64,000 bases of DNA from Leucobacter sp042726155 (lineage in GTDB: Bacteria > Actinomycetota > Actinomycetes > Actinomycetales > Microbacteriaceae). This document shows, piece after piece, positions 33,701 to 42,708 of this stretch. The notes under the pieces are model-generated. The model did no database searches, was not told the DNA's origin, and was given only the letters and a program-made list of their open reading frames with translations. Made by a program: the position numbers and the translations under genes. Location: positions 310,001 through 374,000 of the forward strand of contig NZ_JBHXHV010000003.1 in NCBI RefSeq assembly GCF_042726155.1. Reading direction: 5' to 3'. The number at the start of each line of letters is the position of its first letter. The first letter of the stretch is position 1.

Positions 33701-36700
33701 ATGTCACTGACAGAAGAAGGATCGTTCACACGCCGTGAACGCCGAAAGCGTCGAGGGATCACTCGGCGAGCTGGAGTGCTCGTGCTCTCCGGCTTTCTCG
33801 TAGCGAGCGGCGTTGGCTTGGGCACCGTGCTCATTCCGGCGCAGGTCGCGCAGGCGGCAACCCCCGGTGCAGGACTGTACGACGGTGCCGGTTCCGGTAT
33901 CGGCGCGCTGGTCCACTCGGACGGCACCGTCGTGTATTGCCTGGAGATGGGGCAGATTGTTCCCGAAGGTACGGACGCACCACTGCAGCCGGCCTCCGGT
34001 GTCGACGGGTACAGCTTCCAGGGCTGGTTCAACGGCTTCCTCGGGATCAACGGCGCGTCAGGATCGGCCGGTGCGCTGAGCCCCGCTGACACTGAGGCGC
34101 TGAAGTTCATCCTCGGGAACTGGGGCACCACCTCCGACAACGGGCAGGCAGCCGCCGTGCAGCTCGCCGTGTGGGATCTGCGCTCCGCTTCGGCCGACGC
34201 CGGCTACAACGCCACGATCAACCAGATCAAGCAGGCGCTCGCTGGCATGGGCCAGCAAGGCGTCGTCGACCAGGCCGCCGCAATGGTCAACGAGGGCCGC
34301 GCGTACGCTGCGAACCCGGGCGCTGGCAGTGGCCCGGTGAACCAGCCTGGCGCACCCGTCATCACCCCGACTGGCGCCTACACGGGGTACGTGGAGGTGC
34401 AGGCTGGCTCGAAGCACATGGAGATCGAGAACGGCAAGCTCATCGCTCAGCCCGGCGTCGATGTGTCGGCTGACGGCAAGACCGCCACGATCACCGATGG
34501 TGCCGCGCACCAGATTCAGTGGGAGGGTATGCCCCCCGAAGGGTACGAGTTCGGCCGCTACTACCAGGTTAAGTTCACGGGCGGTTTCGAGTACACCGTC
34601 TCGCAGCCTGGCGAGCTCGTCATCTCGGATCAGGGCGGCCTGAACCAGAAGATCGGCATCTCTACTCCCCCGACGACTGAAACCCGTGCGGGCGACTTCG
34701 AGGCGCAGTACGTCGACCCCGACACGATCTGGGCTCCCACCCTCACGTCAATGACCGTCACCAAGAAGGTGAAGAAGGGTGAAAAGTACTCCGACACCCT
34801 CAACTTCGCCGCTGACCCCAATGTCGGGTCTGGCATCTGGCGTCACCAGTTCGGCGCTGATGGCAACATCCGCTACGCGCCGATCACGGCCAAGGGAACG
34901 ATCTACGGACCCTTCCTGCAGAACCCAGCGGAAAACCCCTCGGGGACGGTACCAAATAATGCACCTGTTGCTGGCACCGCGGAGCTGACGACCACCACCG
35001 CTGATGGCCCGAACAAGACCTACGCGATTCAGTCCGATGATGTCGCAAAAGAGACCGGTTATGTGACGTTCGTTTGGGAGATTGACGCGAAGGATCAGCT
35101 TCCCGCGATCGTTGCTCCGAAGCCGATCCAGGGGAAATCTGCCTCGTCGTTGCCGGAGAACTACCACTTCACTGACGGCTACGGCCAGGAGAACGAGTCG
35201 CAGTGGACCCCGACCGAGCTGGAGTTCAAGAGCGACCTGTCGGCGTCTGAAATCACCATTGGTGATGACTACACCGACGCCCTCGAGGTAAACCTCGCGG
35301 GCGGTGGCGGCTGGTTGCAGACGGACGGGAAGCGGACTCCCGCGACCGTTCGCGGCACGGTGTACGCGTCGGACTCGAAGCCGAAGCAGCAGGAGAAGGC
35401 CCCGAAGGATGCGCAGGTCGTGCAGACCACGCAGCTCGTCGTGGATACCCCGGGCCAGAAGCTGACCTCGGATATTCTGTCGCTCCCGATCGACACGAAG
35501 GCGAACTACATCACGGTTCAGTGGTGCGTCCTCGACGAGGATCAGCCCGCGAGCAGCAAGGGCAAATTTGAGGAGACCTGTGACGATTACGGCGTTCCCG
35601 CCGAAACGGCAAAGGTACTCCGTCCCGAGGTCACCACGCAGGCGCAGAAGACCGGCGCGGTCAAGGGCGATATCCAGGACGTCGCGAAGGTCGACGGCGG
35701 CCTGCCGAGCACCTCGAAGTGGGATCTCGCCGTTGATTTCACCGCGTATCTGAAGCCCGTCGCAGGCGAGCCGAAGTACGACGAGAACTGGAAGCCCGTT
35801 CACGACGCCGCAGGTAACCCGGTGCTGTGGACTGAGGCCGAGGTCAAGAACCCTGACGCGGTGTGCGCAGCACAGCCCGTCGCTCACACCGACGATGTCG
35901 CAGTCACCAAGCTCGGCGAGGTCACCTCACCGAAGGTGAAGGCAGAGACCGAAGGCACCGTGTACTGGGTTGAGGAACTGACTGCTACTCCGAAGGGCGG
36001 CGGCGACGAGGTCGTGCTGCACACGGGTGAGTGTGGCCTCCCGAACGAGACCACCACCGTCAAGACCCCCGAGGTCACCACGAAGGCAATCGAAGAGGGT
36101 GCCGTTCGCGGCAACATCCACGACGTTGCCGACGTCAAGGGTCCGCTCTCTGAGCGCCCCGAGGTGTCCTACGAGGTTGATTTCACGCTGTACCTGAAGC
36201 CCGAGGCCGGTCAGCCGAAGTACGACGAGAACTGGAAGCCGATTGTCGACAAGGACGGCAAGCCCGTGCTGTGGACCAAGACTGAGGTGAGCGACCCGGA
36301 CGCTGTGTGTGATGCACAGCCCGTGGCGCAGACCAAGCCGGTCCAGGTCGACGGCACCGGCAAGGTGAAGTCGCCGGACGTGGTCACGAACTCTGCGGGC
36401 ACCACGTACTGGGTCGAGGATCTCAAGGTCATCGACGGCGACGAGCCCCCGGTATCGCTGCATACCGGCAAGTGTGGGCTCCCGGACGAGACCACTGTGG
36501 TCAAGGAGCCGACCGTTCACACCGAGTCCGCAGGGACGGTGAACGTGGGCGACGAGATGTTCGATACCGCGATCGTCGATGGCCCGCTTTCGGATCGTCC
36601 CGAGGTTGAGTACAAGGTCACGTTCAAGGCGTACGACCGTGTCGAGGGTGAGCAGATGGTGTGCTCGACCGAGCGCGAGCTCAAGGACTTCGAGGACGCA

Positions 36701-37036
36701 ACTGGCGTGAAGGTCACCAAGGCCGGATCGTACGAGTCGAACAAGGTCGTCACCCGCGAGGAGCACGTCGGCCTGGGCGGCTACGTCGAGACGCTGGTGC
36801 GTGTCGAGAATGGTGTGGAGACCGTGGTGCACGTCGGTAAGTGCGGCGAGAAGTCAGAGAACTTCGAGATCACCCCGAAGCCGGCACTCGCGGTCACTGG
36901 TGGTGCCGGACTGCTCACCGTGGGTACCGCAGCACTGCTGCTTATGGCTGCAGGTGGAGCACTCGCTTTCTTCCAGGCACGCCGTCGCCGCTCCGAGCTG
37001 GCACTGAACGGAGGTGAAGGAACACTCGCTAGCTGA
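33701..37036 (+). CDS. Sortase-anchored thioester adhesin with VaFE-like repeats
   Basis: This 1,111-residue surface protein has a signal peptide (cleavage near AQA, residue 53), an N-terminal thioester domain with VVYCLEMG (Cys 80) and AAVQLAVWDL (Gln 154), which would form an internal Cys-Gln thioester able to bond covalently to host or cell surfaces, then a series of beta domains. Three VaFE-like isopeptide repeats follow at about 647, 795 and 940 (each with D-V/T-A-x-V and a conserved E, and YDENWKP in the first two). The end has LAVTG (about 1065), a hydrophobic helix and RRRR, a class E-type LAxTG sorting signal. On a conjugative element it may stabilise mating pairs. Confidence 0.85.
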   Translation: MSLTEEGSFTRRERRKRRGITRRAGVLVLSGFLVASGVGLGTVLIPAQVAQAATPGAGLYDGAGSGIGALVHSDGTVVYCLEMGQIVPEGTDAPLQPASGVDGYSFQGWFNGFLGINGASGSAGALSPADTEALKFILGNWGTTSDNGQAAAVQLAVWDLRSASADAGYNATINQIKQALAGMGQQGVVDQAAAMVNEGRAYAANPGAGSGPVNQPGAPVITPTGAYTGYVEVQAGSKHMEIENGKLIAQPGVDVSADGKTATITDGAAHQIQWEGMPPEGYEFGRYYQVKFTGGFEYTVSQPGELVISDQGGLNQKIGISTPPTTETRAGDFEAQYVDPDTIWAPTLTSMTVTKKVKKGEKYSDTLNFAADPNVGSGIWRHQFGADGNIRYAPITAKGTIYGPFLQNPAENPSGTVPNNAPVAGTAELTTTTADGPNKTYAIQSDDVAKETGYVTFVWEIDAKDQLPAIVAPKPIQGKSASSLPENYHFTDGYGQENESQWTPTELEFKSDLSASEITIGDDYTDALEVNLAGGGGWLQTDGKRTPATVRGTVYASDSKPKQQEKAPKDAQVVQTTQLVVDTPGQKLTSDILSLPIDTKANYITVQWCVLDEDQPASSKGKFEETCDDYGVPAETAKVLRPEVTTQAQKTGAVKGDIQDVAKVDGGLPSTSKWDLAVDFTAYLKPVAGEPKYDENWKPVHDAAGNPVLWTEAEVKNPDAVCAAQPVAHTDDVAVTKLGEVTSPKVKAETEGTVYWVEELTATPKGGGDEVVLHTGECGLPNETTTVKTPEVTTKAIEEGAVRGNIHDVADVKGPLSERPEVSYEVDFTLYLKPEAGQPKYDENWKPIVDKDGKPVLWTKTEVSDPDAVCDAQPVAQTKPVQVDGTGKVKSPDVVTNSAGTTYWVEDLKVIDGDEPPVSLHTGKCGLPDETTVVKEPTVHTESAGTVNVGDEMFDTAIVDGPLSDRPEVEYKVTFKAYDRVEGEQMVCSTERELKDFEDATGVKVTKAGSYESNKVVTREEHVGLGGYVETLVRVENGVETVVHVGKCGEKSENFEITPKPALAVTGGAGLLTVGTAALLLMAAGGALAFFQARRRRSELALNGGEGTLAS

Positions 37037-37053
37037 GCGCTGAGCACGCACGC

Positions 37054-37094
37054 AGAGGGTCTTGGGTCGGTATCACACCGGCGCAAGGCCCTCT
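37054..37094. terminator. Bidirectional terminator
   Basis: AGAGGGTCTTG (37054-37064) pairs with CAAGGCCCTCT (37084-37094) with one G-T pair. It lies between the convergent adhesin gene and the small leftward gene. T-rich sequence follows on the plus side. Confidence 0.7.
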
Positions 37095-37111
37095 GTTGTT
37101 GTGCGCGCCGG

Positions 37112-37303
37112 TCAACTGGCACCGAGGATGACCTGGAGCGTGTCGACGGTGGTCACGAAATGCAGGTGCATTCCGACCGCGACGATGGTCGCTCCGACCG
37201 TCATCATGTGGAGCAGGAACGTTACGGCGGCGAGGAATGCGTAAAGCATGGCCACCCGGAAGAACAGACCGAACGGCGAGCGAGGGATGAGTAGACGACG
37301 CAT
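37112..37303 (-). CDS. 63-residue membrane protein
   Basis: The protein has two hydrophobic stretches (about 13-30 and 34-50) with a basic start MRRLLIPRS. A good ribosome site AGGAG lies nine bases upstream of ATG 37303. It is leftward, between the adhesin and a DUF6349-like gene. Function unknown. Confidence 0.55.
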   Translation of the reverse strand: MRRLLIPRSPFGLFFRVAMLYAFLAAVTFLLHMMTVGATIVAVGMHLHFVTTVDTLQVILGAS

Positions 37304-37377
37304 GAGATGATCTCCTGGAGGTGCGGATGGAGACTGGGTGACGTGTCAGCGCCACCCAGTCATGTGGTGGTGGGGAG

Positions 37378-38007
37378 TTACAGGGCTGAGTCGGAGAGGT
37401 CGTACCCACCCCAGGGCGAACGGCCGGGGACGTGTCGGGTTCCCACTGGGTTGCGTGCGGTGACGATGGGGTGGCCGGGTGCTTGGGCTTCGAGCGGGTA
37501 GTGCTCTTCTACCCATTCGCGGAGCGGGTTGCGGTGGCGTGGCGGGATGCCCTGGAGCCGCTGCGGGACGACGGGGAGGGTGCGCCATCCGGGGACTGCG
37601 TGGTCGTGCCAGGTTTCGATCACGAAACTCTCGTCGTTGCTTTGATACCGCCAGTTGCAGGGCTCGCAGAGTGCTTGGAACTGGGTATCGCCGGGCAGGT
37701 TCTCGCCGTGGTGGTCGTGTTCGGCTTCTCGGCAGCTGGTTTCTGCTGCGTAGAGCACGAATTCGTGGTTGTCGATCGCGAGGCCGTGTTGGGGTCCGAA
37801 CATGTATCGGCTCCACATGTGGCTGTCCGGGATGCAACCGTGGTTGCCGTACTCAAATCGGTACCGGTCGAAGGCGGCGTCTAGCTCGGCTGAAGTCCGG
37901 TGTTCTTCGTGGTACCGCAGCGGCGCACCGTCCCAGGCGGGTGTGGCGGCGAGGAGCGCGTCGTGGAGAAGCGCGTCGATGTCGAACGCGAGCTGAGCGG
38001 TGTTCAT
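37378..38007 (-). CDS. DUF6349-like hypothetical protein
   Basis: A soluble 209-residue protein with a conserved-looking centre: HGCIPDSHMWSRYMF, ETSCREAEHDHHGENLPGDTQFQALCEPCNWRYQ, containing Cys-Cys-x-x-Cys and several His that could bind metal. I think it belongs to the actinobacterial DUF6349 group, which travels on conjugative elements, but I am not certain. ATG 38007 has GAAGGACC upstream and overlaps the stop of a 36-residue upstream gene. Confidence 0.55.
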   Translation of the reverse strand: MNTAQLAFDIDALLHDALLAATPAWDGAPLRYHEEHRTSAELDAAFDRYRFEYGNHGCIPDSHMWSRYMFGPQHGLAIDNHEFVLYAAETSCREAEHDHHGENLPGDTQFQALCEPCNWRYQSNDESFVIETWHDHAVPGWRTLPVVPQRLQGIPPRHRNPLREWVEEHYPLEAQAPGHPIVTARNPVGTRHVPGRSPWGGYDLSDSAL

Positions 38008-38114
38008 CGGTTCTGGTCCTTCTTTACTGCCGGTGAGATCCAGCACTTGTAGATCGCCACGGTCCACACGATCACTGCGGTAATTGCCCCTGCTGCTGAC
38101 CCAATCTGATCCAT
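38004..38114 (-). CDS. 36-residue single-span membrane peptide
   Basis: One hydrophobic helix (SAAGAITAVIVWTVAIYKCWI) and a basic end. A purine-rich ribosome site GAGGGAGAACC precedes ATG 38114, and the stop overlaps the next start by four bases (ATGA), which is good evidence of translation despite the small size. Function unknown. Confidence 0.5.
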   Translation of the reverse strand: MDQIGSAAGAITAVIVWTVAIYKCWISPAVKKDQNR

Positions 38115-38451
38115 CACCTTGGTTCTCCCTCTCTCGATTCCCTCCCTCACGTTTTTTTGCCGTGAAGGCACGAAGTGACTTCTTGGGCGGGCGGCGCAGA
38201 ACCTATTCGAAGGGGCAGGCCCGCGCGGCGCAGACGCGCGAGAATGCCCCGTCAAGCACGCACGCATCGCGGGTGGGCGGTCGAATGGGTGGCGCGCTGA
38301 ACGCACGTAGAATGCCGCAGGCTTCACGGCAACAAAACGGGGCGCAGCCCTGGTAAGGAATGGGCCGGCCTCCGTGCCGGCTCGTCCGGGAGCACCCTGT
38401 GGGTGCTCTCCCCGCGCAGCGGCGTGTGCGCAGCTCACGTGTTCTGGGGGT
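38115..38451. other. Hairpin-rich noncoding stretch, candidate oriT or replication origin
   Basis: No gene is seen in these 337 bases between divergent genes. They contain TTGCCGTGAAG (38157-38167) with its inverted copy CTTCACGGCAA (38322-38332), GCCGGC (38364-38369) with GCCGGC (38376-38381), and GAGCACCC (38390-38397) with GGGTGCTC (38401-38408). CTGGTAAGGAATG just before the last hairpins is loosely like a nic region. The density of dyads is unlike ordinary promoters here; the assignment is tentative. Confidence 0.35.
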
Positions 38452-39003
38452 ATGAACCGTTACGCACTTTCCCGATCCCGCGTTGACCGTGCTCTGCTTC
38501 GCAGGAAGGAGGCCGCAGCACATCGCGCAGCATCGGATCAGGCGGTCGTCGATCACGTCGCAGCCGTTCGGGTCTTCGAAATTGCGCGAAAGAAGGTCGC
38601 TCGTTTCGAGGGAGTCCGCGTCTCACTGACGGACGATGATCGACTGTCGTTCGAGGTGCAGGAATCAGTCTGGCAGTGGTGGGCGTTTGGAATGGTTCTG
38701 TTGGGCTGGGGCGCATTCGTGGCCTTGTTCAAGCCTGAGTTGTACCCGCTGGGCACTGCTGGCGTTGTTTTCGGCTGCTTGCTGCTTGGGATCGCAACGA
38801 CTTCCCGGCCGCGTCGACTCCGCGCACTCGTTGCGGCAGACGATACTGCGGCCTCCTGGCTGCACAGCGTGCCCCGCGGTGAGGGACCGGCAGCGGTTCG
38901 CCGTCGCATCAAAGGAGACCTTTCCCGAGTTCCAGGTGCGACGCTGACAGACCTGCCGTCTGTGTGGGATCGGATTGTGAAGCGGGTGCGTCGTGGTGCG
39001 TGA
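38452..39003 (+). CDS. Two-span membrane protein at the start of the transfer operon
   Basis: The 183-residue protein has a basic helical start (RVDRALLRRKEAAAHRAAS), a pair of close membrane helices (about 77-92 and 103-116) and a polar tail. A GGGGG site is just upstream of ATG 38452. It is the first of a long rightward operon that includes the type IV secretion genes, so it is probably a transfer accessory. No family recognised. Confidence 0.55.
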   Translation: MNRYALSRSRVDRALLRRKEAAAHRAASDQAVVDHVAAVRVFEIARKKVARFEGVRVSLTDDDRLSFEVQESVWQWWAFGMVLLGWGAFVALFKPELYPLGTAGVVFGCLLLGIATTSRPRRLRALVAADDTAASWLHSVPRGEGPAAVRRRIKGDLSRVPGATLTDLPSVWDRIVKRVRRGA

Positions 39004-39508
39004 GCGCGGGGAGCGTCCTGATTCGCCAGTAACACCGACTGATCGAGTTCCGCCGGCGGTGCCGCCGCCTATGTACGCAGCTCCAATTAACTGGTGGCGG
39101 CTTGACGCGGAAGAACGCGTCGAGACTATGACGGTACTCACCGAGTGGGTGCCGGAGCTCGTTCGTCGGTATGGACTCCAAGACGCGATCATTCCGCCAT
39201 GTTGGTTCCGCCATGAGGCCATGATTCAGGAGCTGCTAGCGCTGTTCCAGTACCGCAACCAGCTACAGTTCCTGCCGGCTGCACCTCCTGGTGCGCCCCT
39301 CGATTTCCACTACCAATTGCAGCTCGTGATGCAAAGAATGCGGTCGTGGACGGGCATGACGGGCTGTAACGGGGGCGAGCACGAACCAACCAGAGTGCAG
39401 TCGTGGGCGGACCCCCAGATGGTAAACGGCGCGAAGTGGGCGACAGCTATTGGCGACTATCTCCTCGAGCAAGAGCAGGTCTGGAAGAGCGAAGAAGGGA
39501 CGGAGTAA
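38993..39508 (+). CDS. Hypothetical transfer-operon protein
   Basis: A soluble 171-residue protein starting GTG 38993 inside the upstream 3' end and overlapping the next ATG by one base (TAATG). It has a proline-rich N-terminus and a Trp-rich helical body (NWWRLDAEERVETMTVLTEWVPELV). Not recognised. Strict overlaps imply co-translation with the T4SS genes. Confidence 0.55.
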   Translation: MVRERGERPDSPVTPTDRVPPAVPPPMYAAPINWWRLDAEERVETMTVLTEWVPELVRRYGLQDAIIPPCWFRHEAMIQELLALFQYRNQLQFLPAAPPGAPLDFHYQLQLVMQRMRSWTGMTGCNGGEHEPTRVQSWADPQMVNGAKWATAIGDYLLEQEQVWKSEEGTE

Positions 39509-40410
39509 TGCGGATGATCAAGAAATGGTGGAGGGCTCTCCCACGTGGCCGGCGCAATGTTTCCATTGTGATGATGGTGCTCTTTGCACTGGTACTCATC
39601 GCTGCAATCTTTGGATGGATTCGATCGCTTACTGCTGAAGCTCAGGTTGCAACGAGTGCGTCATCTAGCGAGGAAAGGCCGGCCGAGGAGTCTGGAGAAA
39701 GCAAAAACCCTGACAAGAAAGTGAAGGTGAAGCAAGACGGCTACGAATTTGACGTGGATGAAAACGGTATGGCTGTGATGCCAGTCACCACGGACCCACG
39801 AGAGGCCGCTGCAGGCGCGGCCGCGGTGGCATTTACCGCGGACTTCTCGAAGCTAGACAGGCAAGAATACGTCGACGCAGCTATCGCGAGAATGACGCAT
39901 CCGTCCGAGAAGTACGTAGGCCCAGAAGGTGAGATTCACACGCTGGTGGAGGCGCGACCGTTCGAAGAAATTCAGCGTCACTATCTCCCGCCGGACCACG
40001 TGCTCAAGCTCCAGGCCGATTCATGGTCTCTGCGCGATAACCCGGAGAACTACTCATGGTGGACCCTGCTGAACGGCACCACCTACGAGAACTTCGCCTT
40101 ACTGCCGGACCACTTCTGGCTCGCACACCCGCAGACAGTCGTAGGTGAGGAAGAAATCGCCAAGATCGACCCGTCGCTAGTCCCCTCCTTCCCAGCCGGC
40201 ACAGACATGGAACCCGACACAGCGGGTGCGAGTCTCACTCATTGGTGGGTGCTCTCTGACGTCGACAACTCCAAAATGGGCACGGCGGCAGCGACCACCA
40301 TGCACCCCGCATATTTTGCGATCTGGTGCGACGCTCCCAAGGATGGGGGGCTCTGCGGGGTCGCGTACACACTCGAAGCTCAGTTCCCAGAAATATGGCC
40401 GCGCCAGTAG
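39508..40410 (+). CDS. Single-span transfer protein, possibly VirB8/TcpC-like
   Basis: The 300-residue protein has one membrane helix close to the N-terminus (VSIVMMVLFALVLIAAIFGWI, about 17-37), a Ser/Glu-rich linker and an extracellular alpha/beta domain (about 95-300) with two Cys near the end (WCDAPKDGGLC). This layout resembles VirB8/TcpC-type structural subunits of Gram-positive secretion channels, but the sequence match is not clear. It overlaps the peptidase gene by 16 bases. Confidence 0.55.
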   Translation: MRMIKKWWRALPRGRRNVSIVMMVLFALVLIAAIFGWIRSLTAEAQVATSASSSEERPAEESGESKNPDKKVKVKQDGYEFDVDENGMAVMPVTTDPREAAAGAAAVAFTADFSKLDRQEYVDAAIARMTHPSEKYVGPEGEIHTLVEARPFEEIQRHYLPPDHVLKLQADSWSLRDNPENYSWWTLLNGTTYENFALLPDHFWLAHPQTVVGEEEIAKIDPSLVPSFPAGTDMEPDTAGASLTHWWVLSDVDNSKMGTAAATTMHPAYFAIWCDAPKDGGLCGVAYTLEAQFPEIWPRQ

Positions 40411-41045
40411 CGGCAAAACTCCTCGCCACTCAGGCGACCCGGCGCAAGGTCCTCCAAATGGGGGGCCTCGCCGGGTTTGGCCTGTTTGGCGTCGCTCTGT
40501 TCGGTGGCGCGGGCGTTGCAGCTCTGGGATCAACGATCACCGGCGAGGAGCCCCCGGGCCCCACAGTTGGTCCGCCGTCCGGCGATGATGGGCCAGTTGG
40601 GGCAAACGGGTGGGCGTGGCCCTCACACATGCGCGGCATTTCGCAAGGCTTTCACGATGGCTTCAGCATCGACCTCGTGTCAGCCACGGGAGGCGCGCTC
40701 TATGCACCATATGACGGCATTGTGCTCACCGCAGGTGGAGACGGTGGCGGGCTGCCCGGGGTCTGCGCGGCCAACCCCTCCTGGTGGCATGGGGAAAACT
40801 CCACCGTCATCATTCAGCACAACTACCAAGGCCTCACCCTGTACAGCTCGCACAACCATATTGAGCTGGGCTCTCCCGCATCGGTGGGTATCACGGTTGG
40901 GGCGGCGGTGCGCGTGGGGCAGACGGTCGCACGGTCGGGCATGAGTGGTTGCACGAGCGGCCCACACACACATTTCACGTTGGCCACGACAGCAAGAAAC
41001 TACAACCCGGACGTGAATCCGTACCCCTACATCGGCAATCCGTAA
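40395..41045 (+). CDS. M23-family cell wall peptidase of the transfer system
   Basis: This 216-residue LytM-type zinc endopeptidase has an N-terminal membrane anchor (MGGLAGFGLFGVALFGGAGVAAL) and an M23 domain: HDGFSIDL (His, Asp zinc ligands, about residue 84-91), ALYAPYDGIVLTAG, SSHNHI and GPHTHFTL (HxH, about 191-193). It would cut peptidoglycan cross-links to let the channel pass the wall, the role VirB1/TcpG-like enzymes play. A hairpin follows, so pilin and later genes may have a second transcription level. Confidence 0.85.
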   Translation: MAAPVAAKLLATQATRRKVLQMGGLAGFGLFGVALFGGAGVAALGSTITGEEPPGPTVGPPSGDDGPVGANGWAWPSHMRGISQGFHDGFSIDLVSATGGALYAPYDGIVLTAGGDGGGLPGVCAANPSWWHGENSTVIIQHNYQGLTLYSSHNHIELGSPASVGITVGAAVRVGQTVARSGMSGCTSGPHTHFTLATTARNYNPDVNPYPYIGNP

Positions 41046-41055
41046 TTGACGAATG

Positions 41056-41092
41056 CGAAGCGGGGCTGGCCTTCTGGGCTGGCCCCGCTTCG
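41056..41092 (+). terminator. GC-rich hairpin (possible attenuator)
   Basis: CGAAGCGGGG (41056-41065) pairs with CCCCGCTTCG (41083-41092), with inner CTGG pairing. A nearly identical hairpin occurs at 49572-49605. A CGAAAGGA leader (41145-41152) follows before the pilin-like gene. Confidence 0.65.
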
Positions 41093-41160
41093 TCGTTATA
41101 GCTGCGCTCGCTTGTCCTTCGTGCAGTGACAAAACAACATCTGTCGAAAGGAACATACTC

Positions 41161-41427
41161 ATGCCGGATCTCAACCCGGATTTCAGTGCCCCTGGTGCGT
41201 CCGCACTCATTCAGATCGTCTCGTGGATTCTGGGGCTTGGCTTGATCGCGAGCGCAGGCGCACTGATCGCTTGCTTTATTACGCTCGGATTCAAGGGCTT
41301 TGGAAATCAGAATGCGCAGCAACTTGCCTCAAAATCCGTCCTTTGGTGCGCGCTGGCTGTTGCCTGCCTCGGTGGCATTTCGGGCATCTTCCAGTTCCTC
41401 GTCGGTTTCGATCTAGGAATTCAGTAA
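41161..41427 (+). CDS. Pilin-like small membrane protein (VirB2-like position)
   Basis: An 88-residue protein with a polar start and two membrane helices separated by a short loop (LIQIVSWILGLGLIASAGALIACFI and SVLWCALAVACLGGISGIFQFLV). The two-helix shape and location just before the VirB6-like gene match VirB2/TrbC-type pilins or channel subunits. ATG 41161 follows CGAAAGGA. It abuts the next gene with no gap. Confidence 0.65.
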   Translation: MPDLNPDFSAPGASALIQIVSWILGLGLIASAGALIACFITLGFKGFGNQNAQQLASKSVLWCALAVACLGGISGIFQFLVGFDLGIQ

Positions 41428-42708
41428 GTGCTTGCCCGGGCGGAAGACGAGCTCGTTGACTTCGAGTGCGGGGTAGCGGACCTGCTTTGTGGCTCGATGG
41501 AAGATGCAGGGAACTGGGTTGCTGATGCGATCAAATGGCTTGCAGACACCGCTCTGGGCTCGCAAAGCTTCCGTCCGGGCGACGCACTCTGGAACACCGC
41601 GCAAGCAGAGACTGGACGGTGGTTGGGCATGGCCATTTTGGTTATGGCGATCACTTTCATCGTGGGACTTGCGGGCGGCGCGGTACTCCAGCGTCCAGAT
41701 CTCATCAAACGCACAGTCTTGGCCACTGCCGCGTCTCTCCCGGCGTTCTACTTCTCGTATTTCATCGTCGGCCAGGGCCTCCTGGTGATTGATGAATTTA
41801 GTGGCGGACTACTCGACCGTCTCACGGGCAAAGGCGGGTTCGCGACGATGATCGAGACACTGTTCTCGGGTCAAGCGAACTGGGGCGCTCACACCGTTGG
41901 CACTATCGTCGGCGCTCCTCCAGTTGCGCAGATGATGCTGGTCCTCGGAGTCATGGCGTGCGGGTTGTTTTTCATCATGTTCGCTATGGCGTTCCGGGAT
42001 TTCGTGTTGATGATCCTGGTCGCGTTCGCACCTCTCGCATTCGTTTTACTCCCCGCGAAAGGGACCAGTGATGACTGGATGAAACGTTGGATGAGTGCTG
42101 TCACCGCGATGGCGCTCGCAAAGCCACTCATTCTCGGAACGCTGGTCCTCGTTATGGCTGGGTTTGGGAAAGTCGAAACGATCTGGTCGGGCGCGGGCCT
42201 GTCACTTGCAATTGGTGTGTTCATTACCGCGTTCATGCCGATTCTCGCGTACAGCTTTTTCCAGTGGATGGGCGGTGGCGGCGGCGGCGACCACGTTGGA
42301 GAGCGTGCAGGCGGAGAGGCGAAGCAGAAAACACAAAAGGTGGTATCTGCCGTTGGCCGTCGTCTCCCGAACGGCAAGGGCGGCGGGGGCGGCCGCGGTT
42401 CGGGATCGACACCACCGAAAAACAGCACGAAGACAGGCAGTTCGTCTACCAGCTCCTCGACAGGCGCCGGAACGAAACAGGGCGGCACAGGGAAGCCCCC
42501 GGTCAAAGATGCTCGCCCCGGGCAGGGGCCAGCTGCGGCAGGAACGTTCGGCGGCGATGCGGGGTCCCCTTCACCGAAACCTGCCGGGTCTCCACCACCA
42601 AAGATGCAGCGGAGCGGTAGCAGTGGCCCCGTCCAGGTGCCCGAGCCACCCAAGACAGCTGAGGGACGCCCACCTGCGCCTCGCCCATCGAAGGGGAAGC
42701 AGCAGTGA
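41428..42708 (+). CDS. VirB6/TrbL-like channel protein
   Basis: A 426-residue integral membrane protein with about six helices between residues 65 and 285 (LGMAILVMAITFIVGLAGG, MMLVLGVMACGLFFIMFAMAF, DFVLMILVAFAPLAFVLLP, and others), followed by a disordered Gly/Ser/Pro-rich tail of about 130 residues. AFAPLAF with polytopic layout is typical of the TrbL/VirB6 core subunit of actinobacterial T4SS. The start is GTG 41428. The stop overlaps the next start by four bases. Confidence 0.8.
   Translation: MLARAEDELVDFECGVADLLCGSMEDAGNWVADAIKWLADTALGSQSFRPGDALWNTAQAETGRWLGMAILVMAITFIVGLAGGAVLQRPDLIKRTVLATAASLPAFYFSYFIVGQGLLVIDEFSGGLLDRLTGKGGFATMIETLFSGQANWGAHTVGTIVGAPPVAQMMLVLGVMACGLFFIMFAMAFRDFVLMILVAFAPLAFVLLPAKGTSDDWMKRWMSAVTAMALAKPLILGTLVLVMAGFGKVETIWSGAGLSLAIGVFITAFMPILAYSFFQWMGGGGGGDHVGERAGGEAKQKTQKVVSAVGRRLPNGKGGGGGRGSGSTPPKNSTKTGSSSTSSSTGAGTKQGGTGKPPVKDARPGQGPAAAGTFGGDAGSPSPKPAGSPPPKMQRSGSSGPVQVPEPPKTAEGRPPAPRPSKGKQQ

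Noticed and set aside
34748..35887. Leftward frame of 379 codons under the adhesin gene
   Set aside because: Arg/Val/Leu-rich shadow of a gene with clear domain structure.
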